A stretch of 64,000 nucleotides of DNA from Microlunatus lacustris (GCA_039527025.1 BAAAJN010000016.1:1-64000); one strand, 5' to 3'. Positions 17,562-25,977 are shown, counted from the stretch's first letter. The notes: generated by a model not told the origin, from the sequence alone. A program made the numbers and translations.

Positions 17562-17582
17562 CGTACGTCCGGCCGGCGACGG

Positions 17583-18320
17583 TCAGCCGTAGGCGGGAAC
17601 GCCGAGCAGCCGGTCGACGGTGGTGAACCGGTAGCCCCGGGCGCGCAGCCGGTCGACCAGCGGCCCGACCGCGGCGACGGTGGCCGCGCGGTTCCCGCCG
17701 CGGGCCTCCCGGCCGTCGTGCAGGATCAGCACCGCGCCGGGAGCCGCCCGGCCCGCCGCCGCAGCGGCGATCCGCGCCGGCGGCGGCTGCGCCACCTCGA
17801 GCAGGCTGCCGAAGGTGCCGGACACCACCGACGAGCCCGAGCGGGCGACGCCGTCCAGCACCCAGGGCCAGTGGCAGAGCCACGGCGGCCGGTAGAGCAG
17901 CGGCGTGACCCCGGCGACGGCCTGCAGCACCTGCTGGCCGCGGCGGATCTCCGCGGTCTGCCGGGGCTGGGTGACGTAGCGCCCGAAGGCGTGGCTGAGG
18001 CTGTGGTTGCCGAGCACGTGGCCCTCGGCCACCACCCGGCGGGTGACCTCGGGATGGCGCTCGGCGCAGCGTCCGACCTGGAAGAAGGTGGCGGGCACCT
18101 GCCGCTCCCCGAGGGTGTCGAGCAGCCGGCTGGTCCACGGCTCGTTCGGCCCGTCGTCGAAGGTCAGGGCGAGCACGGGCTCGCCGGTCTCGCCGCGGAA
18201 GGGGAAGGGCCCGAAGGTCTGGCTGCGGGAGCCGAAGCCGGCCCGGTACAGGGCAGCCAGGCCGGTCATCGACACGACGGCGGAGGCCGCCCCGAGCGCC
18301 GGGTGGAGGCGGCGGTTCAC
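17583..18320 (-). CDS. polysaccharide deacetylase (NodB homology, CE4)
   Basis: A 245-residue protein with an N-terminal membrane anchor or signal-like segment (ALGAASAVVSMTGLAALY) and an extracytoplasmic NodB domain. All CE4 motifs are seen: LTFDDGPNE (catalytic base and metal Asp), NHSLSH (two metal-binding His), YRPPWLCH (active-site groove) and LILHDG (catalytic His). It is predicted to remove N- or O-acetyl groups from peptidoglycan or an exopolysaccharide. GTG at 18320 overlaps the stop of the upstream small gene by 4 bases (GTGA), which fixes the start and indicates coupling. The in-frame reading further upstream is not coding. Confidence 0.9.
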   Translation of the reverse strand: MNRRLHPALGAASAVVSMTGLAALYRAGFGSRSQTFGPFPFRGETGEPVLALTFDDGPNEPWTSRLLDTLGERQVPATFFQVGRCAERHPEVTRRVVAEGHVLGNHSLSHAFGRYVTQPRQTAEIRRGQQVLQAVAGVTPLLYRPPWLCHWPWVLDGVARSGSSVVSGTFGSLLEVAQPPPARIAAAAAGRAAPGAVLILHDGREARGGNRAATVAAVGPLVDRLRARGYRFTTVDRLLGVPAYG

Positions 18321-18544
18321 GAGCCGATGCCGAAGCCCCAGCTGCCGGTCATCGCGTGGTAGACGTACCAGCCCAGCAGGAAGACCGCGAGCATCGTGCC
18401 CAGCAGGGCCAGTCCCACCCAGATCCGCATCCGGCGCTTCTGCCGGGTGGTCGGCACCTGCAGGGGGCCCCACTCGCCGAGCGTCGGCCGGACCCGCGGG
18501 GGCGTCGCCCCGTTGAGGTTGAGGTCGCTCCACACCTTCGGCAC
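18317..18544 (-). CDS. small single-TM membrane protein, unknown function
   Basis: A 75-residue protein with a charged proline-rich N-terminal half (MPKVWSDLNLNGATPPRVRP) and one transmembrane helix (about residues 41-62, WVGLALLGTMLAVFLLGWYV). The N-terminal segment is distinctive and probably conserved in relatives, but I cannot name the family. It is translationally coupled to the polysaccharide deacetylase gene (4-base overlap), so a shared role at the envelope is plausible. Start is GTG at 18544. Confidence 0.75.
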   Translation of the reverse strand: MPKVWSDLNLNGATPPRVRPTLGEWGPLQVPTTRQKRRMRIWVGLALLGTMLAVFLLGWYVYHAMTGSWGFGIGS

Positions 18545-18591
18545 GCGACCACTCTAGTCGGGGGTGGGTCGTCGAGGGCCGGGCTCGACCG

Positions 18592-19110
18592 CTACCGGCC
18601 CGCCCAGGGACCGACGCCGCCGACCCCGTGGGCCACCAGCCCGAAGCGCAGCGCGCGACCGGCGAGCACGACGGCGGCGAACCAGCCCAGCCGCATCCGG
18701 GTCGCTCCGGCGAGCAGGGCGACGGCGTAGAGCGGGGGGACCCCGACGACGGCGGCGACGAAGGTGATCGGCAGCCCCCACCGCTTCTGCCCGACCAGGG
18801 CGAGCAGGGCCTGCAGGGCTGCCCGGAACCAGGCCCGGGTGGGGCCGGCCGGCTGGTGGCGCAGCACCGCGCGCCGGTGCCGGATGCCGGGGAGGTTCCT
18901 GCCCCGCCTGACGCCGTAGAACAGCAGCACCTTGCCGATGGTCTGGCCGACGGCGATGCCCAGGGCCACCGGGACCGGGTCGATGGAGTGCGAGACCTGG
19001 GAGGTGAAGACGTAGGCCTCGGCGTTGGCGAACGGGAGCACGGCCGACAGCACCCCGAACCCCACGGTGGCGAGCAGGGTGAGCGCATCGGCCCACTCCA
19101 GCGCGGTCAC
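18592..19110 (-). CDS. VTT-domain (YqaA/DedA-like) small membrane protein
   Basis: A 172-residue integral membrane protein. The N-terminal hydrophobic segment LLATVGFGVLSAVLPFANAEAYVF and the glycine-rich helix VALGIAVGQTIGKVLLFYGVRRG resemble the VTT (SNARE-associated/DedA) fold, of which the smaller YqaA-type proteins are part. A second half contains PITFVAAVVGVPPLYAVALLAGATRM. DedA relatives are linked to lipid carrier transport and membrane homeostasis; here that role is inferred. GTG at 19110 is chosen because the conserved hydrophobic N terminus starts there; no strong ribosome binding site is visible. Confidence 0.75.
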   Translation of the reverse strand: MTALEWADALTLLATVGFGVLSAVLPFANAEAYVFTSQVSHSIDPVPVALGIAVGQTIGKVLLFYGVRRGRNLPGIRHRRAVLRHQPAGPTRAWFRAALQALLALVGQKRWGLPITFVAAVVGVPPLYAVALLAGATRMRLGWFAAVVLAGRALRFGLVAHGVGGVGPWAGR

Positions 19111-19157
19111 CGTGAGAACGTACCGGACCGCGGACCCGGTCAGAGCCGGGGTCGGGC

Positions 19158-19838
19158 CTACTTCACCAGGGCGGCGAGGTGGTGCAGGCGGGCGATCTCG
19201 GACTCCAGGAACGCCGGACCGCCGAGCCGGCCGATGGCGATGGCCCGGTCCCCGGTCAGCGGGGTGACGACGAGGGTGGTGTCCCCCCAACCGGGGCTCC
19301 AGCCGGACGGGAGGTCGACGCGGTGGGTGGAGTCGAAGGGTCCGAAGGTCGCGGCCACCTCGGGGGTGAGGTCGGGGGCCAGCGTCGTGGCGGACACCGG
19401 GCGGGCGGTCCCGTCCGCCAGCTGCAGCAGGACCGACCAGTGCGACCGGAACACCACCGGGCAGAGCGCGACGAGGGTCTCCGCCGCGCGCGCCGGGTCG
19501 GCGGTCATCCGTTCCAGCGCCTCGAGGTCGGACTGCAGCCCCCCGCCCTCGGGGTAGCGGGAGATCCACTCCACCCGCACACCCTCCAGCGTCTGGCAGG
19601 CCGTGACGATGTTCTCGGGCAGGGCACCTGGGGGGAGGTCGACGATGAAGTCGTCGACCACGACGCCGTCGCCCTTCTCGACGATCTCGACGGCGTTGAT
19701 GTCGCCGCCGACCCCGCCCATGGCGGTGGCCACCGCGCCCAGCGAACCGGGCCGGTCGGGCAGGCGTACGCGCATCAGGAACACGGCGTCATCCTCGTAC
19801 ACGGGAGTTACCGGCACATGACGTGGGCGTTCCGACAC
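19158..19838 (-). CDS. ACT-domain amino-acid-binding protein
   Basis: About 226 residues. An ACT domain lies near the N terminus (VFLMRVRLPDRPGSLGAVATAMGG, then GDINAVEIVEKGDGVVVDDFIVDLP), the ligand-binding fold used for allosteric sensing of amino acids. It is followed by an unassigned C-terminal domain of about 130 residues ending LARLHHLAALVK-like. No catalytic domain is recognised, so a regulatory or sensory function is likely. The start is uncertain: GTG 19838 is used, while GTG 19817 and ATG 19880 are alternatives, the last overlapping the divergent DUF1015 gene. It may pair functionally with the divergent gene, as both are widespread in actinobacteria. Confidence 0.78.
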   Translation of the reverse strand: MSERPRHVPVTPVYEDDAVFLMRVRLPDRPGSLGAVATAMGGVGGDINAVEIVEKGDGVVVDDFIVDLPPGALPENIVTACQTLEGVRVEWISRYPEGGGLQSDLEALERMTADPARAAETLVALCPVVFRSHWSVLLQLADGTARPVSATTLAPDLTPEVAATFGPFDSTHRVDLPSGWSPGWGDTTLVVTPLTGDRAIAIGRLGGPAFLESEIARLHHLAALVK

Positions 19839-19887
19839 GGGACCGTCCCGCCTGCCGGACTGCGGCCGCGGTGCCACCATGGTCGCC

Positions 19888-21066
19888 GTGCCCCGCTTCC
19901 GCCCGTTCCGCGCCCTCCGCTACGCCGACGACGACCTCGCGGTGGTGACCGCGCCGCCCTACGACGTGCTGAGCGAGGACGAGGTCCGCGCGCTGGCGGA
20001 GTCCTCGGAGCACAACGTCGTGCACGTCGACGTCCCACTGGACGGCGACGACCGCTACCAGCGGGCGGCCGAGCGCCTGCAGGCCTGGCGCGACGCGGGC
20101 GTGCTGGTCCCCGATCCCGTGCCCTCGTTCACGCTGTACCGGCTGCGGTTCACCGACGCGACCGGCGCGGCCCGGGACCTGGTCGGCGTCCTCGGCGGGC
20201 TCGAGGTGGTGGACGCCGGCGCCGGCGGGGTGCTGCCGCACGAGCGGACCACCCCCAAGGCGTCCACCGATCGGCTCGACCTGACCCGGGCCACCCGGGC
20301 CAACCTGTCCCCGGTCTGGGGGTTGTCCCTGGCCGGCGGGCTGACCGCGCTGCTCCGCGAGCCGGGGGAGGTGCTGGGTCGCGTCGTCGACGACGGGGTG
20401 GAGCACCTGGTCGAGCGGGTCACCGACCCCGACCGGGTCGCGGCCATCGCGGCCGCCGTGGCCGCCGACGACGTGCTGATCGCCGACGGTCACCACCGCT
20501 ACGCCATCAGTCGCACCTACCGCGACGAGGTCCGGGCCGCCCGGGGCGGCGACGCCGGTGAGGCGGAGGAGACGCTGGCCTTCGTGGGCGAGCTGGTCCC
20601 GGAGCAGCTGAGCGTGGCGGCCATCCACCGGCTCTACGCCGACGTGGACGCCGACACCGTGCGGACGGCGCTGGCCCGCCGCTTCGAGCTGACGCCGACC
20701 GAACGGCCCGGCCCCGGCACGCTGGCCGCGATGGACGCCGACGGCTTCCTGACCCTCGTCGAGCCCGACGCGACCTGGCGGCTGACGCCCCGGCCGGGGG
20801 CGTTCGACGGGGTCCGGGCCCTGGACGGCGGCTGGTTGGAGACGGCGCTGGCCGACGTGCCCCTGACCGTGAGCTACCAGCACGGCCTCGACGCCGTCGT
20901 CGACGCGGTGGCAGACGGCCGGGCCGGCGCCGCGGTGCTGATCCGCCCGGTCAGCGTCGCCGAGATCGAGCGGACGGCCCGCGAGGGGCTGTTGATGCCG
21001 CCCAAGTCGACCTTCTTCACCCCCAAGCTCAAGACCGGGTTCGTGGTCCGGCCGCTGGCGGACTGA
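19888..21066 (+). CDS. DUF1015 family protein
   Basis: A 392-residue protein of the DUF1015 family (PRFRPFRALRYADDDLAVVTAPPYDVLS at the N terminus, read here in two conserved blocks; then VLPHERTTPK, and VLIADGHHRYAISRTYRDE). The ADGHHRYA block is the family hallmark and suggests a phosphate- or nucleotide-binding site. Some DUF1015 proteins are encoded near serine and D-lactate metabolism genes; the biochemical role is not established. Start: GTG 19888 gives the common MPRFRPF start; ATG 19879 would add three residues. It is divergent from the ACT gene and upstream of gatCAB. Confidence 0.85.
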   Translation: MPRFRPFRALRYADDDLAVVTAPPYDVLSEDEVRALAESSEHNVVHVDVPLDGDDRYQRAAERLQAWRDAGVLVPDPVPSFTLYRLRFTDATGAARDLVGVLGGLEVVDAGAGGVLPHERTTPKASTDRLDLTRATRANLSPVWGLSLAGGLTALLREPGEVLGRVVDDGVEHLVERVTDPDRVAAIAAAVAADDVLIADGHHRYAISRTYRDEVRAARGGDAGEAEETLAFVGELVPEQLSVAAIHRLYADVDADTVRTALARRFELTPTERPGPGTLAAMDADGFLTLVEPDATWRLTPRPGAFDGVRALDGGWLETALADVPLTVSYQHGLDAVVDAVADGRAGAAVLIRPVSVAEIERTAREGLLMPPKSTFFTPKLKTGFVVRPLAD

Positions 21067-21162
21067 GGCAGCCCGGCGACCGGTCGGTCGGGGGAGCGGC
21101 GGCGCTCCGCACCTAGGATGAGCGGGCACTGCACGCGATGGGGACGAGGAGAACTGACCGAG

Positions 21163-21459
21163 GTGGCACTTTCACCGAACGACGTGGCCGACCTGGCCCG
21201 GCTGGCCCGGATCGAGCTGACCGACGACGAGCTGGAGCTGCTCGCGCCGCAACTGGACGTGATCCTGGAGTCGGTGGCGCACGTCGCCGACGTGGCCGCC
21301 GAGGACATCCCGCCCACGTCGCACGCGCTGCCGCTGAGCAACGTCTTCCGGCCCGACGTCGTCCGGCCGTCGCTGCCGCGCGAGGACGTGCTGGCCGGGG
21401 CGCCGGCGTCCGAGCAGGACCGCTTCCGCGTCCCCCGGATCCTGGGGGAGGAGGCGTGA
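21163..21459 (+). CDS. gatC: Asp/Glu-tRNA amidotransferase subunit C
   Basis: A 98-residue GatC, the small clamp subunit of the GatCAB transamidase that converts Glu-tRNA(Gln) and Asp-tRNA(Asn) to the amide forms. Typical sequence includes DVADLARLARIELTDDELE, then HVADVAAEDIPPTSHALPL and NVFRPDVVRPSLPREDVL. GTG at 21163 is chosen: it gives the standard length and has GAGGAG 11 bases upstream. A -10-like TAGGAT at 21113-21118 may be its promoter. It overlaps gatA by 4 bases. Confidence 0.95.
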   Translation: MALSPNDVADLARLARIELTDDELELLAPQLDVILESVAHVADVAAEDIPPTSHALPLSNVFRPDVVRPSLPREDVLAGAPASEQDRFRVPRILGEEA

Positions 21460-23000
21460 CCGCCCCTTCGACAGGCTCAGCGGACGAGACGCTGCACGCG
21501 ACCGCCGCCGAGCTGGCCGGCCGGATCGCCTCCGGCGAGCAGAGCGCCGTGGAGGTCACCCAGGCCCACCTGGACCGGATCGAGGCCGTCGAGGCGAGCG
21601 TGCACGCCTTCCTGCACGTCGACGGCGCCCGTGCCCTGGACGCCGCGGCCGCCGTGGACGCCAAGCGCAGCCGCGGCGAGGCGCTCGGCCCGCTGGCCGG
21701 GGTGCCGCTGGCGCTCAAGGACGTGCTCACCATGACGGGCGCGCCGACCACCTGCGGGTCGCGCATCCTGGAGGGCTGGTACCCGCCCTACAACGCGACG
21801 GTCACCCAGCGGCTGCTGGACGCCGACCTCGTCGTCCTCGGCAAGACCAACCTCGACGAGTTCGCGATGGGCTCCTCGACCGAGAACTCCGCCTACGGCC
21901 CCACGCACAACCCGTGGGACCTGGACCGGATCCCCGGCGGGTCCGGCGGGGGCTCGTCGGCCGCGCTGGCCGCCTTCGAGGCCCCGCTGGCCATCGGCAC
22001 CGACACCGGCGGCTCGATCCGCCAGCCGGCGTCGGTCACCGGCACGGTGGGGGTCAAGCCGACCTACGGCGGCACCTCCCGCTACGGCCTGGTCGCGCTG
22101 GCCTCGAGCCTGGACCAGCCCGGCCCCTGCGCCCGCACCGTCCTGGACGCGGCGCTGCTGCACCAGGTCATCGCCGGGCACGACCCCCGCGACTCGACCT
22201 CCATCGACGCGCCCGTGCCCGACGTGGTCGGCGCCGCCCGCTCCGGCGACGTGGCCGGGATGCGGGTCGGCGTGGTCAAGGAACTGAGCGGCGAGGGCTA
22301 CGCGTCCGGCGTCGAGCAGCGGTTCGCCGAGTCGGTGGAGCTGCTGTCCTCGCTCGGGGCCGAGATCGTCGAGGTCTCCTGCCCGCACTTCGTCTACGCG
22401 CTGCCGGCCTACTACCTGATCCTGCCCAGCGAGGCGTCGTCCAACCTGGCCAAGTTCGACGCCATGCGCTTCGGCCTGCGGGTCGGCGACGACGGCACGC
22501 TGAGTGCGGAGCAGGTGATGGCCGCGACCCGGGAGGCCGGCTTCGGCGCCGAGGTCAAGCGTCGCATCATCATCGGCACCTACGCGCTGTCCAGCGGCTA
22601 CTACGACGCCTACTACGGGCAGGCGCAGAAGGTCCGCACCCTGATCAGCCGCGACTTCGAGGCCGCGTTCGCGAAGACCGACGTGCTGATCTCCCCCTCC
22701 ACCCCGACGACCGCCTTCAAGCTGGGCGAGAAGGTCGACGACCCGCTGGCCATGTACATGAACGACCTCTGCACCATCCCGTCCAACCTCGCGGGCAACG
22801 CCAGCGCCTCCTTCCCGGTGGGCCTGGCGCCCGAGGACGGCCTGCCCGTCGGCCTGCAGGTGATGGCCCCGCCGCTGGCCGACGACCGGCTCTACCGGGT
22901 CGGCGCCGCGCTGGAGCGGGCGCTGACCGTGCAGTGGGGTGGCAACCTGCTCGACCGGATCCCGCCGCTCCCTGAGCTCGTCGAGGGGGCGGTCCGATGA
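21456..23000 (+). CDS. gatA: Asp/Glu-tRNA amidotransferase subunit A
   Basis: A 514-residue amidase-signature enzyme that releases ammonia from glutamine for GatCAB. The catalytic triad is recognisable: Lys in PLALKDVLTM, the cis-Ser in GSGGGSSAALAAFEAPLAIG and the nucleophile Ser in GTDTGGSIRQPAS. The GTG start at 21456 overlaps the gatC stop (GTGA). Two parts of this gene derive from a REP-like repeat: codons 4-9 (PSTGSA, from CCTTCGACAGGCTCAGC) and the C-terminal PELVEG, so both ends appear to have been remodelled by repeat insertion while the core is normal. Confidence 0.97.
   Translation: MTAPSTGSADETLHATAAELAGRIASGEQSAVEVTQAHLDRIEAVEASVHAFLHVDGARALDAAAAVDAKRSRGEALGPLAGVPLALKDVLTMTGAPTTCGSRILEGWYPPYNATVTQRLLDADLVVLGKTNLDEFAMGSSTENSAYGPTHNPWDLDRIPGGSGGGSSAALAAFEAPLAIGTDTGGSIRQPASVTGTVGVKPTYGGTSRYGLVALASSLDQPGPCARTVLDAALLHQVIAGHDPRDSTSIDAPVPDVVGAARSGDVAGMRVGVVKELSGEGYASGVEQRFAESVELLSSLGAEIVEVSCPHFVYALPAYYLILPSEASSNLAKFDAMRFGLRVGDDGTLSAEQVMAATREAGFGAEVKRRIIIGTYALSSGYYDAYYGQAQKVRTLISRDFEAAFAKTDVLISPSTPTTAFKLGEKVDDPLAMYMNDLCTIPSNLAGNASASFPVGLAPEDGLPVGLQVMAPPLADDRLYRVGAALERALTVQWGGNLLDRIPPLPELVEGAVR
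21465..21480 (+). repeat. REP-like repeat copy inside the gatA N-terminal codons
   Basis: CCTTCGACAGGCTCAG matches one arm of the perfect palindrome at 41011-41045. It is in frame and encodes PSTGSA right after the gatA start. Confidence 0.8.
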
Positions 23001-23020
23001 GCGCCCTCCGACAGGCTCAG
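22970..23020. repeat. inverted pair of REP-like arms spanning the gatA stop and gatB start
   Basis: The left arm CCCTGAGCTCGTCGAGGG (22970-22987) and right arm CCCTCCGACAGGCTCAG (23004-23020) are inverted copies of the same repeat. The ATGA overlap that ends gatA and starts gatB lies in the loop. The transcript could fold so that the gatB start is presented in a hairpin loop. Confidence 0.75.
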
Positions 23021-24508
23021 GACGTGGTGATGGCCTACGACGAGGCGATGGCCACCTACGACCCGGTGCTGGGGCTCGAGGTGCACGTCGAGCTCAACAC
23101 GGCGTCGAAGATGTTCTGCGGCTGCTCGACCGAGTTCGGCGCCGAGCCCAACACCCAGACCTGTCCGGTCTGCCTCGGCCTGCCCGGCTCGCTGCCGGTG
23201 GTCAACGCCAAGGCGATCGAGTCGGCGATCCGGATCGGGCTGGCGCTCAACTGCTCCATCGCGGAGTGGTGCCGGTTCGCGCGGAAGAACTACTTCTACC
23301 CGGACATGCCGAAGAACTACCAGATCTCCCAGTACGACGAGCCCATCGCCTTCGACGGCTGGGCCGACGTCGAGGTCGACGGCCAGACCTACCGCGTGGA
23401 GATCGAGCGCGCGCACATGGAGGAGGACACCGGGAAGTCGCTGCACGTCGGCGGCGCGACCGGCCGCATCCACGGTGCCGACCACTCCCTGCTCGACTAC
23501 AACCGGTCCGGTGTGCCGCTGATCGAGATCGTCACCCGGCCGATCGAGGGGGCGGGCGACAAGGCGCCGGAGGTGGCCAAGGCCTACGTCGCCATGCTGC
23601 GCGACCTGCTGCGCGCGCTCGGCGTCTCCGACGTCCGGATGGAGCAGGGCTCGCTGCGCTGCGACGCCAACGTGTCCCTGCGGCCCTCGCCGGAGGCCCC
23701 GCTGGGCACCCGGACCGAGACCAAGAACGTCAACTCGCTCCGCAGCGTCGAGCGGGCCGTCCGCTACGAGATCACCCGTCAGGCGGCGCTGCTGGCCGCC
23801 GGCGGCCGGGTCAAGCAGGAGACCCGGCACTGGCAGGAGGGCTCCGGTACCACGTCGCCCGGCCGCTCCAAGGAGCAGGCGGAGGAGTACCGCTACTTCC
23901 CCGACCCCGACCTGGTGCCGGTCGCGCCGTCCCGGGAGTGGGTCGAGGAGCTGCGCCGGACGCTGCCCGAGCCGCCGGCCGAGCGGCTGAAGCGGATGAG
24001 CGCCGAGTGGGGCTACTCCGACCTCGAGCTGCGCGACGTGGTCAACGCCGGTGCGCTGAACGTCATCGAGGCCACGGTCGCGGCCGGCGCGTCGCCGCAG
24101 TCGGCCCGCAAGTGGTGGCTGACCGAGCTGGCCCGGCGCGCCAACGAGCTGGGCGTCGAGCTGGAGGAGACCGGGGTGACCCCGCAGCAGGTGGCGGAGA
24201 TCCAGGCCCTGGTCGAGGCCGGCACCATCAACGACAAGCTCGCCCGGCAGGTCTTCGACGGCGTCCTCGCCGGCGAGGGCTCCCCGGCCGAGGTGGTGGA
24301 GCGCCGCGGGCTGGCCGTGGTCTCCGACGAGGGTGCCCTGGGCACCGCCGTCGACGCGGCCATCGCCGCCAACCCGGCCGTCGCCGACAAGGTCCGCGCC
24401 GGCAAGGTCCAGGCGGCCGGCGCCCTGATCGGCTCGGTGATGAAGGAGATGCGGGGCCAGGCCGACGCCGCCCGGGTCCGCGAGCTCATCCTGGAGCGCC
24501 TGGCCTGA
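22997..24508 (+). CDS. gatB: Asp/Glu-tRNA amidotransferase subunit B
   Basis: A 503-residue GatB, which binds the misacylated tRNA and performs the ATP-dependent kinase and transamidase steps. It shows the family start YDPVLGLEVHVELNT, a Cys-rich zinc site (FCGCSTEFG...CPVCLGLPG), ARKNYFYPDMPKNYQISQYD and DYNRSGVPLIEIVT. The C-terminal YqeY-like tail domain (about 355-503) is present. ATG 22997 overlaps the gatA stop (ATGA). Its first codons (MSALRQAQDVV) come from the REP-like repeat; ATG 23030 (MAYDEAM) might be the ancestral start. A strong hairpin terminator follows the stop. Confidence 0.97.
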   Translation: MSALRQAQDVVMAYDEAMATYDPVLGLEVHVELNTASKMFCGCSTEFGAEPNTQTCPVCLGLPGSLPVVNAKAIESAIRIGLALNCSIAEWCRFARKNYFYPDMPKNYQISQYDEPIAFDGWADVEVDGQTYRVEIERAHMEEDTGKSLHVGGATGRIHGADHSLLDYNRSGVPLIEIVTRPIEGAGDKAPEVAKAYVAMLRDLLRALGVSDVRMEQGSLRCDANVSLRPSPEAPLGTRTETKNVNSLRSVERAVRYEITRQAALLAAGGRVKQETRHWQEGSGTTSPGRSKEQAEEYRYFPDPDLVPVAPSREWVEELRRTLPEPPAERLKRMSAEWGYSDLELRDVVNAGALNVIEATVAAGASPQSARKWWLTELARRANELGVELEETGVTPQQVAEIQALVEAGTINDKLARQVFDGVLAGEGSPAEVVERRGLAVVSDEGALGTAVDAAIAANPAVADKVRAGKVQAAGALIGSVMKEMRGQADAARVRELILERLA

Positions 24509-24514
24509 TCGACG

Positions 24515-24561
24515 GCGCGCTCCAGCAGGATCGGGCTCGCGATCGGCCTGCTGGAGCGCGC
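24515..24561 (+). terminator. hairpin terminator after gatCAB
   Basis: A perfect 15-base-pair stem (GCGCGCTCCAGCAGG at 24515-24529 with its complement at 24547-24561) encloses a 17-base loop. It begins 7 bases after the gatB stop. No U-tract follows, which is normal in actinobacteria. Confidence 0.75.
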
Positions 24562-24914
24562 AGTGGATCCCCGTCCTCCACCGATGGCCCAGCACGACCC
24601 TGACCCGCGCCGCCACGGCGCGAGGCCGGGGTCGTGTCCACTGGTCCGCTCGCCACCGCCGAGGCGCTGGCGGCTGGGTGGAGCCGGCTGGCGGGTCCGG
24701 CCGTCCGGCGGCGGTTCCCGGGCGTGCACCTCCCGGCGAGCAGACGGAAAGCCCGCGAGCCGCAGCGCGGTGGTGCTGGCGACCAGGACGGTTCCTGCGA
24801 GCCGCGGGTTGCGCCGGGCCTGACCCGGTGCTGCCCGGGGAGTGGCCGCAGCCGTTCAGCTCCGGTGCGCGCACCAGCAGGCTCGCCCACGCGTTCGGCG
24901 TGCTGGAGCGCGCA
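24549..24914 (+). repeat. 14-bp direct repeats bracketing a gene-poor segment
   Basis: TGCTGGAGCGCGCA occurs exactly at 24549-24562 and again at 24901-24914. The segment between them holds a decayed gene fragment and nothing else recognisable. The first copy is part of the gatB terminator stem. Duplication by insertion or recombination is possible but unproven. Confidence 0.5.
24634..24815 (+). pseudogene. decayed fragment resembling an AbiEi/DUF559-type protein N terminus
   Basis: Reading from GTG 24634 gives TGPLATAEALAAGWSRLAGP then AVRRRFPGVHLPA. After a frame change near 24735-24750 it continues as SRSAVVLATRTVPASRG. This resembles the N-terminal region of AbiEi-antitoxin-domain/DUF559 proteins that are abundant in high-GC actinobacteria (pattern LATxEALAAGxS, R.RRxFPGVH, SRSAAVLLA). 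The rest of the gene is missing: frames are interrupted and the following 200 bases to 25010 show no coding signal. Identification is by eye and tentative. Confidence 0.35.
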
Positions 24915-25010
24915 CTCGACCGGCCGGAGCCCGGTGAGGGTGACCGGCGATGAGACACGCCGTGGCGCGCGCCGAGGACCCCAGTTCCAGCAGGGCGGCG
25001 GTGGCGGGCG

Positions 25011-25220
25011 TCAGCGAGCGCGGGGCGGGCGACGCAGCCCGGCCAGCACCAGCACCAGCCCGGTGACGGCGACGACGAGGCCGATCCAGAACCAGCGGAT
25101 CGCCCCGGTCATGAAGCTGCCCGGGACGTAGCCCAGGCCCTGGCCGATCCACAGCAGGCCGACCAGCAGGGCGAGCGCGCCGACGACGACGCTCGCCGTC
25201 CGAGACGTCGATGACCTCAT
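25011..25220 (-). CDS. small two-TM membrane protein, unknown function
   Basis: A 69-residue protein with two hydrophobic segments (about 9-27, VVVGALALLVGLLWIGQGLG, and 41-61, WFWIGLVVAVTGLVLVLAGL) and a basic C terminus (RRPPRAR). Start ATG 25220 has GGAG 6 bases upstream. Such short proteins are common in actinobacteria but no function is known. It lies 14 bases after the stop of the neighbouring TIGR03085-type gene on the same strand, suggesting cotranscription. Confidence 0.75.
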   Translation of the reverse strand: MRSSTSRTASVVVGALALLVGLLWIGQGLGYVPGSFMTGAIRWFWIGLVVAVTGLVLVLAGLRRPPRAR

Positions 25221-25234
25221 GGGTGCTCCTCGTG

Positions 25235-25891
25235 TCAGAGGTGGAAGTCGGTGCCGCCGAGCTCGGCGACCGCGTCGGGTTCGCCGACCAGCTTGACCTC
25301 GGCGACGGCGGTCCGGCCGTGCGCGTAGACCATCAGCTCGCTCGGTGCACCGACCAGGGTCACCGTGCGGGAGCCGCCGGTGGCGCGGATGGTGTCCGGC
25401 TCCCCGTCGGCGCCGGCGCTGCCCAACCGCTCGAGCACCACCCCGACGGGGGCGCGGCGGAACCAGGCCCGGGCCAGCAGCTTGAGCCGGCGCCACATCC
25501 ACTCCTCGACGTCAGCCGGTAGCACCCGGGACGGCTGGGGGGCGTCGCCGGCCCGTCGGACGTCCTCGTGGTGCACGAAGTACTCGGTGGTGTTGGCGCC
25601 CTCGTCCACACCGGGGATGGCGAAGACCGACAGCCGCGCCGGCCCCTTCCGGATCCGGTCGACCAGCTCGGGGAACTCCCAGCGCTGCCGCACCTCGGCC
25701 ATCCGCCGCTCCAGCAGTCCGGACAGCGGGCGGGCCACCATCCCGCTGACGCCGACGGGGTCGGTCTCGCGGATCCAGAGGTGCACCGTCAGCGCGTGGG
25801 CGTCCCAGCCGTCGCAGAGCGTGGGGGCGTCGGGTCCGACCCGGTCGAGCAGGTCGCACAGCGCCGAGCGCTCGTCCTTGGCGAAGGTCAC
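25235..25891 (-). CDS. TIGR03085-family (DinB/mycothiol-type metal-binding) protein
   Basis: A 218-residue protein of the actinobacterial TIGR03085 family, a branch of the DinB/mycothiol-dependent maleylpyruvate isomerase superfamily. The helical N-terminal domain contains ERSALCDLLDRVGPDAPTLC and DGWDAHALTVHLWIRE, whose histidines and acids resemble the metal site. The middle has TTEYFVHHEDVRRAG (third metal-ligand region), and the C-terminal domain resembles SCP2-like or MDMPI C-terminal folds. GTG at 25891 starts the conserved TFAKDERSAL segment. Family members are predicted metal- and mycothiol-binding enzymes; the reaction here is unknown. Confidence 0.85.
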   Translation of the reverse strand: MTFAKDERSALCDLLDRVGPDAPTLCDGWDAHALTVHLWIRETDPVGVSGMVARPLSGLLERRMAEVRQRWEFPELVDRIRKGPARLSVFAIPGVDEGANTTEYFVHHEDVRRAGDAPQPSRVLPADVEEWMWRRLKLLARAWFRRAPVGVVLERLGSAGADGEPDTIRATGGSRTVTLVGAPSELMVYAHGRTAVAEVKLVGEPDAVAELGGTDFHL

Positions 25892-25977
25892 GGTCGTCCA
25901 TGCTAGACCCGCTCGACCCGACGGCCCGCGTTCCGCCAGCCCCACCGAACGCGTTCGCGCCCCGCGACGGCGCTGTG

